A stretch of 64,000 nt of DNA from a bacterium (GTDB taxonomy: Bacteria; Cyanobacteriota; Vampirovibrionia; Obscuribacterales; Obscuribacteraceae), in contig JAGOSY010000004.1 in the NCBI GenBank assembly GCA_018062085.1, positions 248,001 through 312,000 on the forward strand. The letters are read 5' to 3'. How positions within the stretch are numbered: the stretch's first letter is position 1; every line of letters begins with the position of its first letter. Shown here piece after piece: positions 1-9,103 of this stretch. The notes beneath the pieces were generated by a model. That model was not told the origin of the DNA. It ran no database searches and worked only from the letters and a program-made list of their open reading frames with translations. A program made the position numbers and the translations under genes.

Positions 1-3000
1 CCAAGTCTCTACTTTCGGCCATACCTAGCTTAGAGAAGCCACGGAAAGCAGCTCCAGCAAATAGACCTTCCAGAACACCACTTCGAAGTACGACTTCAGT
101 GGCAGTTGGATTAGTGCTGCCAAAATTAGCTTCAAGCATAGCTTCGTTGAAATTGTACTTCTTCTGCTGGCCATTCTCGTCGACGCCCTTTACCAGTTTG
201 TCGTAACCGCCGGTCATACTCTGATAAAGATGCAGACCAACCACGTATGAGCCAACAGCTACTGCATCGGATCGGCGGGTCATGCCATCAGTAAGAGCTT
301 TTACATCTGCCAAGTCAGCTCTAGCTGTCTTAGGAATACTGAGACCACCGTAGAAACGATCGGTGACGAATACTTCCTTCAACCACTGACCTTTTGATTT
401 CTTGGTGATGTCACTGACTCCAGGAGCCAGTTCATCCAGCGCACGCCAGCCTTGTCCGTTGACACCCTTGCGCGAAATGTCGCCAAATATTCCGGCTCCG
501 TTTGCCTCGATCTGGCGAAGAGCAACATCGTCTGCTTGGCCCCTAAGTCCAGGGAACATGCGAGCCACTTCGCTTTCGGGAGTTGCTTTGGCAACATAGC
601 TCTCAATTTCACCCATTGTCTTAGCGTCACGGGTTGGCACAGTAACGGACCTACCTGAAAATGGGCCAACCTTTGGCAGGACTTTTACAGATTCGACACT
701 GCCAAGCCGCGATACTCTCATACCGTTATCAAGCGCAGCCAATTCGTCTGTGATTTTCTTAGCAGTATCAAAACGAGGATTTCCAGCGATACCAAGCTGT
801 TCCATTGCTTGACGTGGTGTCAATTTAGGATCTAAGCCGGCAGCTTTAGCGGCTTGAACGAAGTCTTGAGTGGCGTTCAAATCTTTGGCTACAGCAGCTT
901 TGATATCACCAACGGTACTGATGCCATTTCTTTGCAGTTCGTTAATGGCTTTCAGCTCCGGAGACATTCGACCTTGAACTAAAGTCATTGCCTCCGCCCC
1001 ACGTGTGGAGAGCGAAGTTGGCAATACTGCTCTCAACTCATCATCGGTCAAATCGGCAATCTTGCGTCCGGCAAAGCTGCTACTTCTAATGGCATCAGCT
1101 TCTGTTTTCAGACCTTTAGCAGCCAATCGTTCACCGTACTCACCCAAAGTCATAACTTTGCCGGCCTCGTTATCCATGTTACGAGCTGCCATAGCGACAC
1201 TTTCGTAGCCAGAGAGGTTGCGGTTCAAGAGCTTATTACCGGCAATACCGCCGTACTTCATGGACATCACCAGAGCTGATACAGCACCAGCATGCACAGC
1301 AGTTTCAGTAGGCGCTTCCCATTGACCAGTACCCAAGCGCATTGCCACTGAACGAGTAGCGAAGTTAACACCAAATGACGAAGCATCGGCGATGGCGTGC
1401 TTAGCAACGTAGCCCATTTTTGTTTTTGACAATAAGGCTGCGACACCCAACTGCGTGCCAAACGACAAGCCTGTGTCAAGAATATCAACACCAGTGCTCC
1501 ACATCTTGGTGTTAGCCGCTGTAGTTACTGCCTTGAATTGCTCAGGAGCCAGTTGGGCACCAATGGCCTTGATTCGATCAAGAGTTGGATCAGTAGCATT
1601 GGCACCGTGAATTTCTTTGTATTTAGCATCGGCTTCCTTAAGCAGTTCAAGAGCTTTGGTTGGCTGATAGAGAGAATCTATTTGTGGCGAAGAGCGGTGC
1701 ACCAAGACACCCTTGCCATTGTCTTGAGCCCCTTGCGAAATATACATCATTGCTGAAGCAGTTCTAGTGGTGACAGAAATGTCTATGGCACCAGCTCGAT
1801 CTTTAGTGCCCTGCAAGAAGTCTAAAGCTTTGGGAATAAGACCCTGAGTATCGCTGGAGCCAATGGTAGCCATGCTCTTCTCAAGATTGGCTTTTTCACG
1901 CTTCATTAGATCAACAGGCATATTATCTGCAGCGGCATAAATAAGCTTGAGCTGATCGTCCATGGACTTGTTCAAGTCCATTTGGTTAGGGCCAGTACCC
2001 AGAACTGGCTGGAGTTTTTCAGGGTGCTTGGTATCTATCGCCAGAGCGTCTTTACCACCAAGGTAGGCGGCATATTCTTGACGAATTGTAATTCCTAGGC
2101 TCAATGAATCAATCAGACCAGCATTCTCTGCGTGGTACTGCAATCTGGTGGCAGCATCAAGAGGTTTGCCATCAAGTGTTTGGCCTTTCTCAACGGCGCC
2201 CACTTTATCAGCTAGCTGTTTCTTCAGTTCAGCCACGCGAGCAGGATCATCAATGCGCTTCAAAAGCTCTTCATATAGTGCCTTCGTCTGCGGAATGTAA
2301 TCTGGACCTTGCTTAGCCATCTCACGAGCAGCCCCAACTAGCTGATCTGGTGTAGCTGCAGCCAACTGAGCCGCCATGTCGCCAGGAGCAGCAGGCTTGG
2401 CCGCTGCATCAGTGGTTTGACCAGGAACAGCCGCTGCGTCAGTAGTTTGACCAGAACCAGGAACAGTAGCGCCATCAGTGGTCGTAGCAGGACCCACAGC
2501 AGCATCAGCTGAGGCGGCAACCACAGGAAGCTTAGCACCAGTATCGGTGGCAAGCTTAGCGACTACAGGATCGGCTACTAGAGCCTTTGTCATCTCATCT
2601 GGCAAATTGGCGAAACTAGCTTCTAACACTGCTTTAGCTGTGGCCTTGTTATCACTGCCGTCGGCAGCTTTGCCACCAACTGAATTAAGAAGAGCCGCAT
2701 AGTTGTAGTGGGCCGTTGGTTTAGCGTAAATTGCCTCTTCATAGTTCTTGGCCAGGCCAGTCATACCAAATTGTAGAGCAATAGCATTGAGGCCGTTTTC
2801 AGGAGTACCAACGGCAGCAACAGCATCACTTACTGCTTTGCCAAATTCAGGATGGGTCTGACCCAACTTAGCAAGGGCAGCGGTGCGATCAGCAGCACTG
2901 ACATCAAGATTAGTGATTGTTTGCAAGAGACCAGCATCAGCCTGACTGAGAGCTGGTTTACCATCAGCCCCCTTAGGACTCTTATTGACCATGTTGACGA

Positions 3001-4309
3001 ATTCAGTATCGATCTTAGCAACGGCTGTGGTGAAAGCAGGACCCTTATCTGCTGGCACAAGCTTAGCCAGTTCAGCAGCACTAAACTCATACTTGGCTTT
3101 AGAGAGAAGTAAGTGGTCATCAGCGGCCTTGACACTATCGGCCAAAACTTTTTGTTGTTCTGGTGTCAGCGTTTTTGCACCACTATCCGTCAGTTGCTTA
3201 GAGAGTTCACTACCGGCTCTGATAGCGGCAATGTTGGCAGCTTCATTAGGAATAAGGCGCTGAATAGTAGCTATTCTAGATTCTTGAGTCTCAGCCCCAG
3301 CCGGAGTACTGGCATCTCCTGCTCGGTTAACGATGGTGTCTGCAGGCTTAGCTGCAGCAGCTTTTTCTTGCTGATCTCTTAGATATTGATGAATTTGCAC
3401 AAATTCTTGTGGCAGTTTCTGGCCACTTTCCATGATGCGCGTATATTGGCGCATAAAATTGGGGTCAGTGAGAATTGTGGCATTGGCATTTAGCTTGTCA
3501 CCCAATTGGGCCTTCTGCTCAGGAGTGAGTTTTGAGAGATTCTTCGCATCTTCAGGAGAAAGACCAGCAGCCTGTAAGAACTGAGTAGTTCCTTCTTCAA
3601 CTCGACCTTGACGATAGAGCCAAAGGGCTTTGTTACCTTGAGCACAATCATTAACACGCATGAGGGTGTAACTTGCGGCTTGACGCTCGGCCAATGCCCG
3701 CAGTTTTTCAGGATCGGTTTCAGTGGCCTTTGCCTTTACAACAGCATCGTAGTCGGCTTTAGCAGCAGCTATCTGCTCTGGTGTAACTTGCTTAGCAATG
3801 GCAATGGCCTTATCGTAAGCTGCTTCAGCTTCAGTAAGCTTCTGCGCCCGATTGGCTGTTGGCACATCATTGTCGAGAATACGAGCTACTTCTTTAGACA
3901 AAGCAAGACCCTTAACCAACTCAGGGTTGAGTGGCTTAGTCAGATCTAGGGCAGCATCTTTGGCTTGAGGTTGCTCTGCAGGTGTAGCTTTTTCAGTTGG
4001 TGTAGCTTTTTCGACTGGGGCCGGTACTACATCCTTAGCAGGTGCAGCTTCTTTGACAGCTGCTGTATCACCCGGCGGCTTAGCCGAACCGGTGCTATCG
4101 CCAGTTGCCTTCGGTGTGGTATCCGCTGGAGGCTTAGCCGAACCGCTGTTATCACCAGTGACAGTCTTTGGTGCTGCGCCAGCAGTCTCGCCCTCTGGTT
4201 TTGGCGTTAACTTAGGCTGTTCAAAGATAGTGCCGAAGTCGACCTTCTTAGGGTCGGCAGCCTCAGCCTCTGGTTTTTTGTTCAAGATTGAATCAGCAAC
4301 ATCAGCCAT
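1..4309 (-). CDS. Giant protein of unknown function, tandem paralog A (C-terminus beyond window)
   Basis: The frame is open from the ATG at 4309 down to the left edge (about 1,436 codons visible), so the C-terminus is missing. I do not recognise the family. It is a paralog of the next gene: starts align (MADVA), stretches such as 3380-3500 and 8120-8240 are nearly the same at DNA level, and the last visible residues (FAGAAFRGFSKLGMAES) match FAGPSFRALSRVGMAET of the neighbour. Comparing offsets along the two genes suggests this copy is about 59 residues longer, partly from a Pro/Ala/Lys-rich linker near residues 50-110 that contains an 18-aa repeat (GSAKPP core). The rest looks alpha-helical, with Ala-rich hydrophobic patches. 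I see no signal peptide, so it is probably cytoplasmic. An AGGGG lies 9 nt before the ATG. The gene is clearly real; its function is unknown. Confidence 0.85.
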   Translation of the reverse strand, partial: MADVADSILNKKPEAEAADPKKVDFGTIFEQPKLTPKPEGETAGAAPKTVTGDNSGSAKPPADTTPKATGDSTGSAKPPGDTAAVKEAAPAKDVVPAPVEKATPTEKATPAEQPQAKDAALDLTKPLNPELVKGLALSKEVARILDNDVPTANRAQKLTEAEAAYDKAIAIAKQVTPEQIAAAKADYDAVVKAKATETDPEKLRALAERQAASYTLMRVNDCAQGNKALWLYRQGRVEEGTTQFLQAAGLSPEDAKNLSKLTPEQKAQLGDKLNANATILTDPNFMRQYTRIMESGQKLPQEFVQIHQYLRDQQEKAAAAKPADTIVNRAGDASTPAGAETQESRIATIQRLIPNEAANIAAIRAGSELSKQLTDSGAKTLTPEQQKVLADSVKAADDHLLLSKAKYEFSAAELAKLVPADKGPAFTTAVAKIDTEFVNMVNKSPKGADGKPALSQADAGLLQTITNLDVSAADRTAALAKLGQTHPEFGKAVSDAVAAVGTPENGLNAIALQFGMTGLAKNYEEAIYAKPTAHYNYAALLNSVGGKAADGSDNKATAKAVLEASFANLPDEMTKALVADPVVAKLATDTGAKLPVVAASADAAVGPATTTDGATVPGSGQTTDAAAVPGQTTDAAAKPAAPGDMAAQLAAATPDQLVGAAREMAKQGPDYIPQTKALYEELLKRIDDPARVAELKKQLADKVGAVEKGQTLDGKPLDAATRLQYHAENAGLIDSLSLGITIRQEYAAYLGGKDALAIDTKHPEKLQPVLGTGPNQMDLNKSMDDQLKLIYAAADNMPVDLMKREKANLEKSMATIGSSDTQGLIPKALDFLQGTKDRAGAIDISVTTRTASAMMYISQGAQDNGKGVLVHRSSPQIDSLYQPTKALELLKEADAKYKEIHGANATDPTLDRIKAIGAQLAPEQFKAVTTAANTKMWSTGVDILDTGLSFGTQLGVAALLSKTKMGYVAKHAIADASSFGVNFATRSVAMRLGTGQWEAPTETAVHAGAVSALVMSMKYGGIAGNKLLNRNLSGYESVAMAARNMDNEAGKVMTLGEYGERLAAKGLKTEADAIRSSSFAGRKIADLTDDELRAVLPTSLSTRGAEAMTLVQGRMSPELKAINELQRNGISTVGDIKAAVAKDLNATQDFVQAAKAAGLDPKLTPRQAMEQLGIAGNPRFDTAKKITDELAALDNGMRVSRLGSVESVKVLPKVGPFSGRSVTVPTRDAKTMGEIESYVAKATPESEVARMFPGLRGQADDVALRQIEANGAGIFGDISRKGVNGQGWRALDELAPGVSDITKKSKGQWLKEVFVTDRFYGGLSIPKTARADLADVKALTDGMTRRSDAVAVGSYVVGLHLYQSMTGGYDKLVKGVDENGQQKKYNFNEAMLEANFGSTNPTATEVVLRSGVLEGLFAGAAFRGFSKLGMAESRDL
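4077..4159. repeat. 54-bp-period direct repeat in the linker of giant paralog A
   Basis: A 29-base segment at 4077-4105 recurs at 4131-4159 with three differences. In the minus-strand frame it encodes two 18-residue units sharing GSAKPP, within the Pro-rich linker after the first ~50 residues. The paralog at 4543-8970 lacks this repeat, so it accounts for part of the length difference between the two. Confidence 0.8.
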
Positions 4310-4542
4310 AAGAAAGAACCCCTAGTGAGTAGCGACAATTTATACAGCGCGCCATATTAATTTATTCCAGCTTTAGCGTCCTTTGAAACTGGGGAAACTA
4401 CGTAGGCGGGAAGTCAAGTGGTTATATTTTTATCTTGTCAACCTTTGCTCAATCTATATCTATACGAGCCGATAATTTCCTAGACACGGTCCGCCAAATT
4501 GATAGCCAATTTTCGCAGAAATTAGAGAGTACAGACACCAAT

Positions 4543-7500
4543 TTACGGACTAGCAGCAGGACTAGCCACCGAACCAGCATGAGTTGTCGCTGGAGCCTCG
4601 TGAACTTGCTTAGGTGTCTCATAGGTTGGCTGAGGAGCAACAGACTCTGGCGTCATAGCGTCTGGGCCGACTGTCAGCCCCAAACCATAATCCTTATCAG
4701 CAAGAGGCTGATCGGCGCCGTTGTTGATTTTCCACTGCTGGTATGTGGATATAGTGGCACCCCAAAACGGTACAAAGGGAGGAGCACCAAGTGATTGATT
4801 ACCCAGTGTTTTGACAGTTTCACGCACACCGTTGAAGCCAAGATCACGGGTTTCAGCCATACCCACCCGAGACAGGGCACGGAAGCTTGGTCCGGCAAAG
4901 AAAGCTCCCGCAAAATCACGACCAGCGGTACCAAGAAAATCCATAGCAGTTGGATTAGTGCTGCCAAAATTGGCATCAAGCATAGCTTCGCCAAAAGCAA
5001 ATGACCTCGGCTTGCCATTTTCATCAACACCCTTTCCTAGCCGGTCATAGACCCCGGTGATACTTTCGTAGGCGTGATAGCCCACAATGTACGATGCCAC
5101 CGAAACACCATCGGCCCGACGCTTCATACCGGCCGCTAGGGCCTGAACATCAGCCACGCTGGCATTGGTTGTTTTGGGAATACTAAGACCAGAGTAGAAG
5201 CGGTTAGTCCAAGCAATCTCACTAGCCTTAGCAGCCATAGTTTTAGGTTGTATTTTTTCAATCTGATCTGACATACCATCAAGTTTGCGCCAGCCCTGCC
5301 CATCAGTTCGATTTCGCGAAAGATTGCCAAAGATACCTTTACCCTGCCCTTCAACTTGACGAAGAATGGCGTCATCAGCCTGACCTTTCAAACCTGGGAA
5401 TAAGCGAGCCACTTCACCTTCTGGGGTTGCTTTGACGAGGTATGCTTCAACGTCAGCAATTGAGTTGATTTGCCGGGTAGCTATTTTTCGGCCACGGTCG
5501 CCGAGAAGAATAAATGATTCTACATTTCCAAGGCGTGGCAGTCTCGCACCATAGGCAAGCCCAGCCAATTCATTGGTAATTTTTTCAGCAGTATCGAAGC
5601 GACTATTACCAGAGGCAGCAAGCTTTTCCATAATCTGACGGGGAGTCATTTTCTCGTAGCCAGGTAGCGCCTTAGCGGCCTGAACGAACTCTTGAGTGCT
5701 GGACAAATCTTTAGCTACAGCAGCCTTCATGTCACCAACTGTACTGATGCCTTTCTTTTGCAACTCAATAATAGCTTTTAGTTCTGGGGTCATACCTGCC
5801 TGAATCCGGCTCATGGCTTCAGCCCCACGTCTACTTAGTGAGGTGGGCAAGATGGCCTTGAGCTGATCATCAGTAAGTTCGGCAATTTTTCGTCCAGCGA
5901 AACTGCTACTTCTAATAGCCTGAGCTTCAGTGTTCATACCTATGCCTGCAAGACGGTCACCATACTCGCCCAAGGTCATGACTTTACCAACCTGATTGTC
6001 CATGTTACGAGCGGCATCGGCCACGCTCTGATAGCTGGCTATATTACCCTGCCTGAAATTTTTGCCAGCAATACCGCCATACTTAAAGGCTGCCACAAAA
6101 GCTGCTGCTGCTGCTGCATTTACCGCTGTATCTGCCGGATCTTCCCACTCACCAGTGCCATATCGCATCATTGCCGCACGGCTGGCATAGTTAACTCCAA
6201 TCGAAGTAACATCAGCAACAGCGTGCTTGGCGGCAAATCCCATTCTCGTTTTTGATAGCAGTGCGGCCATACCCAGCTGTGTTGCAAACGATAGACCAAA
6301 ATCAAAGAGATTTGCACCATTACTCCACATCTCAGTGTTTGCCTTGGTGCTAATAACTTTGAACTGCTCTGGAGCAAGTTGAGCACCAAATGCTTTGACT
6401 CTATCCAGGCCCGGGTCTGTAGCATTGGCACCATGAATTTCTTTGTACTTAGCGTCAGCTTGCTTCAACAACTCAAGAGCCATGGTTGGTTGATAGAGCG
6501 AGTCGACCGCCCCAGACGAACGGCGCTCCCAGACATTCGTCTCTTTGTTGAATACTGCCCCTTGCGAAATATACATCATCGCCGCAGCTGTTCTAGTGGT
6601 GACCGAAATGTCTATGGCACCTGGTACATCTTTGTTACCCTGTAAGATATCTATAGCTTTAGCAATTAAGCCATCAGTGTCGCTTGAACCAATTGTGTTC
6701 ATGCTCTTCTCTAAATTGGCCAACTCTCGCTTCATTAGATCAACAGGCATATTGTCAGCAGCCTGATAGACCAGCTTGAGCTGGTCGTTCATAGACTTGT
6801 TCAAATTCATCTGTTCGTCCTTCGAACCAAGCATTGGCTGCAGGTTTTCAGGCTTCTTCGTATCTATGGCCAGTGCGTCTTTACCGCCAAGGTAAGCGGC
6901 ATACTCTCGACGAAAAGTAATTCCTTGGCTCAAGAGATTCAGCACTTCAGCGTTATCTTGGTGATACTGCAATCTTGTGGCAGCATCCATTGGCTTACCA
7001 TCAAGAGTCTGCTCTTTCTCTAAAGCAACAACATTACTCTCTAATTGTTTCTTTGCTGCTTCGATAGTTGCTGGGTCTTCAAGGCGCTTAATCAGTTCTT
7101 CGTAAGCAGCCATCGTCTGCGGAATATAGTCTGGTCCTTTTTGCGACCAAACCCGAGCAGCATCAAGCAACTGCTCGGGAGTGGCAGCAGCCAATTGGGC
7201 AGCAGCGTCGTCAGGGGCAATTGGTGTAGATGCAGGAGCGTCTGTGGTACTAGCGGGCTCAGCAGCAGACTCAGCAGACTCAGCAGACTTAGTAACTTCA
7301 GGGAGCTTAGCACCAGTCTCGGTGGCAAGCTGTACGACTAGTGGGTTAGCTACCAGACGCTGAATAGTCTCATCGGGCAAATTTGCAAAGCTAGACTCTA
7401 GAACGGCCTTGGCTGTGTCTTTGTTGTCACTGCCATCCTCAGCTTTGCCAGGAATGTTATTGAGTAGTAGTGCATAATTTAAGTGAGAGGCAGCCTGAAT

Positions 7501-8970
7501 GAAGACAGCCTCATCAAATTTCTGCAGAGTTTCAGGTATGCTAACTTGCAGGCGCATAGCAGAAAAACAATCTTCAGTACTATCAAAATTACCGACAAGC
7601 TCACTGAGGGCCGCGCCTAGAGCAGGATGAGCCTGCCCCATTTTTGCTATAGCCGCATCCCGCTCAACAGAGCTAACCTCGGCACTAGTGATTGTTTGCC
7701 AGAGTTCTTTGTCGGCCTGGCTAATAGCTGACTTGCCATCAACTCCCTTAGGACTACTCTCTTCTAGCTTTATAAATTCGGCATCAAGTGTCGACATAGC
7801 GGCACTAACTGCTTGTGCTTTTTCAACGGGCACAAGCCTTTCAAGCTCAGCAGTAGTAAATTCATATCTAGCTTTGTTGAGCAGCAAGTTATCATCGGCA
7901 GCCTTTACACTGGCTGCTAAAACAATTCGCTGCTCAGCCGTTAGTGCTGTTGCACCCTCGCCGTTCAATGTATCGAAGAGTTTTTTACCTTCTTGGACCG
8001 CCGCGAGATTAGCAGCTTCATTGGGGAAAAGCCGCTGAATTGTTGCTATTCTGGTCTCTTGGCTGGGATCTACAGGAGTATCAGAAACCTTGACGGCAGC
8101 GGCATTCTCTTGCTCATCTCTTAGATATTGATGAATGTCCACAAATTCTTGCGGAAGCTTTTGGCCACTTTCCATAATGCGCATATATTGACGCATGAAA
8201 TTTGGGTCAGTAAGAATCGTGGCATTAGCATTTAGTTTCTCGCCCAACATTGATTTCTGTTCAGGAGTCAGTTTAGACAAATTCTTCGCATCTTCAGGAG
8301 AAAGGCCTGCGGCCTGTAAAAATTGAGCAGAGCCTTCTTCAATGCGGCCTTGACGATAGAGCCAGAGTGCTTTATTGCCTTGGGCACAATCACTAACGCG
8401 CATCAGTGTGTAATCGGCAGCCTGACGCTCGGCCAATGCCCGCAACTTCTCCGGATCTTTTTCGCTTGCCTTAGCTTTGAGCACAGCCTCATAATCAGCT
8501 TTAGCAGCAGCAATTTGCTCGGGTGTAACTTGCTTAGCAATTTCGATTGCTCTGTTGTAAGCGGCTTCGGCCTCAGGTATGTTCTGCGCGCGGTTAGCGA
8601 CCGGCACGTCATTATCAAGTATGCGAGCAACTTCCTTAGACAAAGCAAGACCGTTAACCAACTCAGGGATTAGCGGCTTAGCAAGGTCTAGGGCAGGAGC
8701 GCTCTTATCTGTGGCTGCGGGAACTTCTTTAGGAGTTGTGACTGGCTCTACTGGAGCTGCTTGCTCGACAGGAACAACTTTCTCGGAACCAATAACTTTT
8801 TCAGACGGAAGGACTGCTGCATCAGTAGGAGCTTTAGCCGTAGGATTATCAGCACTTGGTTTCGGTGACAGCTTAGGTGGTTCAAAAATAGTGCCAAAGT
8901 CTGTTTTTACAGGATCGGCAGCGGCAGCATCTGCCTTTTTAGATAATATTGATTCAGCGACGTCCGCCAT
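4543..8970 (-). CDS. Giant protein of unknown function, tandem paralog B (1,475 aa)
   Basis: Complete paralog of the preceding gene, 1,475 aa from the ATG at 8970. That start is preferred over the ATG at 8994 because GGGGG sits 7-8 nt upstream of it and because it aligns with the start of the tandem copy. Family unknown. Visible layout: a short conserved N-terminus (TDFGTIFE), a Pro/Ala/Val-rich linker to about residue 90, a helical region with a TPR-like segment near residues 190-225 (ALWLYRQGRIEEGSAQF), a Thr/Ala/Pro linker near 560-600, a second long helical region, an Ala-rich hydrophobic stretch around 960-990, and a repetitive helical region with LTDDQLKAILPTSLSRRGAE near 1,050. The C-terminus is rich in Pro, Ala and Thr. 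There is no signal peptide and no catalytic motif I can name. A promoter-like pair lies at 9032-9060. Confidence 0.9.
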   Translation of the reverse strand: MADVAESILSKKADAAAADPVKTDFGTIFEPPKLSPKPSADNPTAKAPTDAAVLPSEKVIGSEKVVPVEQAAPVEPVTTPKEVPAATDKSAPALDLAKPLIPELVNGLALSKEVARILDNDVPVANRAQNIPEAEAAYNRAIEIAKQVTPEQIAAAKADYEAVLKAKASEKDPEKLRALAERQAADYTLMRVSDCAQGNKALWLYRQGRIEEGSAQFLQAAGLSPEDAKNLSKLTPEQKSMLGEKLNANATILTDPNFMRQYMRIMESGQKLPQEFVDIHQYLRDEQENAAAVKVSDTPVDPSQETRIATIQRLFPNEAANLAAVQEGKKLFDTLNGEGATALTAEQRIVLAASVKAADDNLLLNKARYEFTTAELERLVPVEKAQAVSAAMSTLDAEFIKLEESSPKGVDGKSAISQADKELWQTITSAEVSSVERDAAIAKMGQAHPALGAALSELVGNFDSTEDCFSAMRLQVSIPETLQKFDEAVFIQAASHLNYALLLNNIPGKAEDGSDNKDTAKAVLESSFANLPDETIQRLVANPLVVQLATETGAKLPEVTKSAESAESAAEPASTTDAPASTPIAPDDAAAQLAAATPEQLLDAARVWSQKGPDYIPQTMAAYEELIKRLEDPATIEAAKKQLESNVVALEKEQTLDGKPMDAATRLQYHQDNAEVLNLLSQGITFRREYAAYLGGKDALAIDTKKPENLQPMLGSKDEQMNLNKSMNDQLKLVYQAADNMPVDLMKRELANLEKSMNTIGSSDTDGLIAKAIDILQGNKDVPGAIDISVTTRTAAAMMYISQGAVFNKETNVWERRSSGAVDSLYQPTMALELLKQADAKYKEIHGANATDPGLDRVKAFGAQLAPEQFKVISTKANTEMWSNGANLFDFGLSFATQLGMAALLSKTRMGFAAKHAVADVTSIGVNYASRAAMMRYGTGEWEDPADTAVNAAAAAAFVAAFKYGGIAGKNFRQGNIASYQSVADAARNMDNQVGKVMTLGEYGDRLAGIGMNTEAQAIRSSSFAGRKIAELTDDQLKAILPTSLSRRGAEAMSRIQAGMTPELKAIIELQKKGISTVGDMKAAVAKDLSSTQEFVQAAKALPGYEKMTPRQIMEKLAASGNSRFDTAEKITNELAGLAYGARLPRLGNVESFILLGDRGRKIATRQINSIADVEAYLVKATPEGEVARLFPGLKGQADDAILRQVEGQGKGIFGNLSRNRTDGQGWRKLDGMSDQIEKIQPKTMAAKASEIAWTNRFYSGLSIPKTTNASVADVQALAAGMKRRADGVSVASYIVGYHAYESITGVYDRLGKGVDENGKPRSFAFGEAMLDANFGSTNPTAMDFLGTAGRDFAGAFFAGPSFRALSRVGMAETRDLGFNGVRETVKTLGNQSLGAPPFVPFWGATISTYQQWKINNGADQPLADKDYGLGLTVGPDAMTPESVAPQPTYETPKQVHEAPATTHAGSVASPAASP

Positions 8971-8999
8971 TGGCAAGGCCCCCAAAGAGTGCATACTAA

Positions 9000-9023
9000 G
9001 AAAAAGCTAAAGCCCCCCGGCTT
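9000..9023 (-). terminator. Possible rho-independent terminator downstream of mutS2
   Basis: On the minus strand AAGCC-GGGG-GGCTT forms a short GC-rich hairpin followed by TAGCTTTTTC. It lies about 80 nt after the mutS2 stop and could end that transcript. The stem is only 5 bp, and the hairpin sits directly after the promoter-like pair at 9032-9060, so it may instead be part of the leader of the giant-protein gene. Confidence 0.35.
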
Positions 9024-9031
9024 CAACTGCA

Positions 9032-9060
9032 TCTATACAGGCAGCAAAATTCTTGGACAA
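9032..9060 (-). promoter_or_regulatory. Putative sigma70-type promoter for giant paralog B
   Basis: On the minus strand TTGTCC (9060-9055) and TATAGA (9037-9032) are separated by exactly 17 nt. Each box matches the consensus at four of six positions. Predicted transcription start is about 9025, giving a leader of roughly 55 nt to the ATG at 8970. No comparably spaced pair was found upstream of paralog A. Confidence 0.45.
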
Positions 9061-9103
9061 AAATTTAGAAATGAAAGCCGGCCGTAAGTAGACCTTACAC
9101 GCC

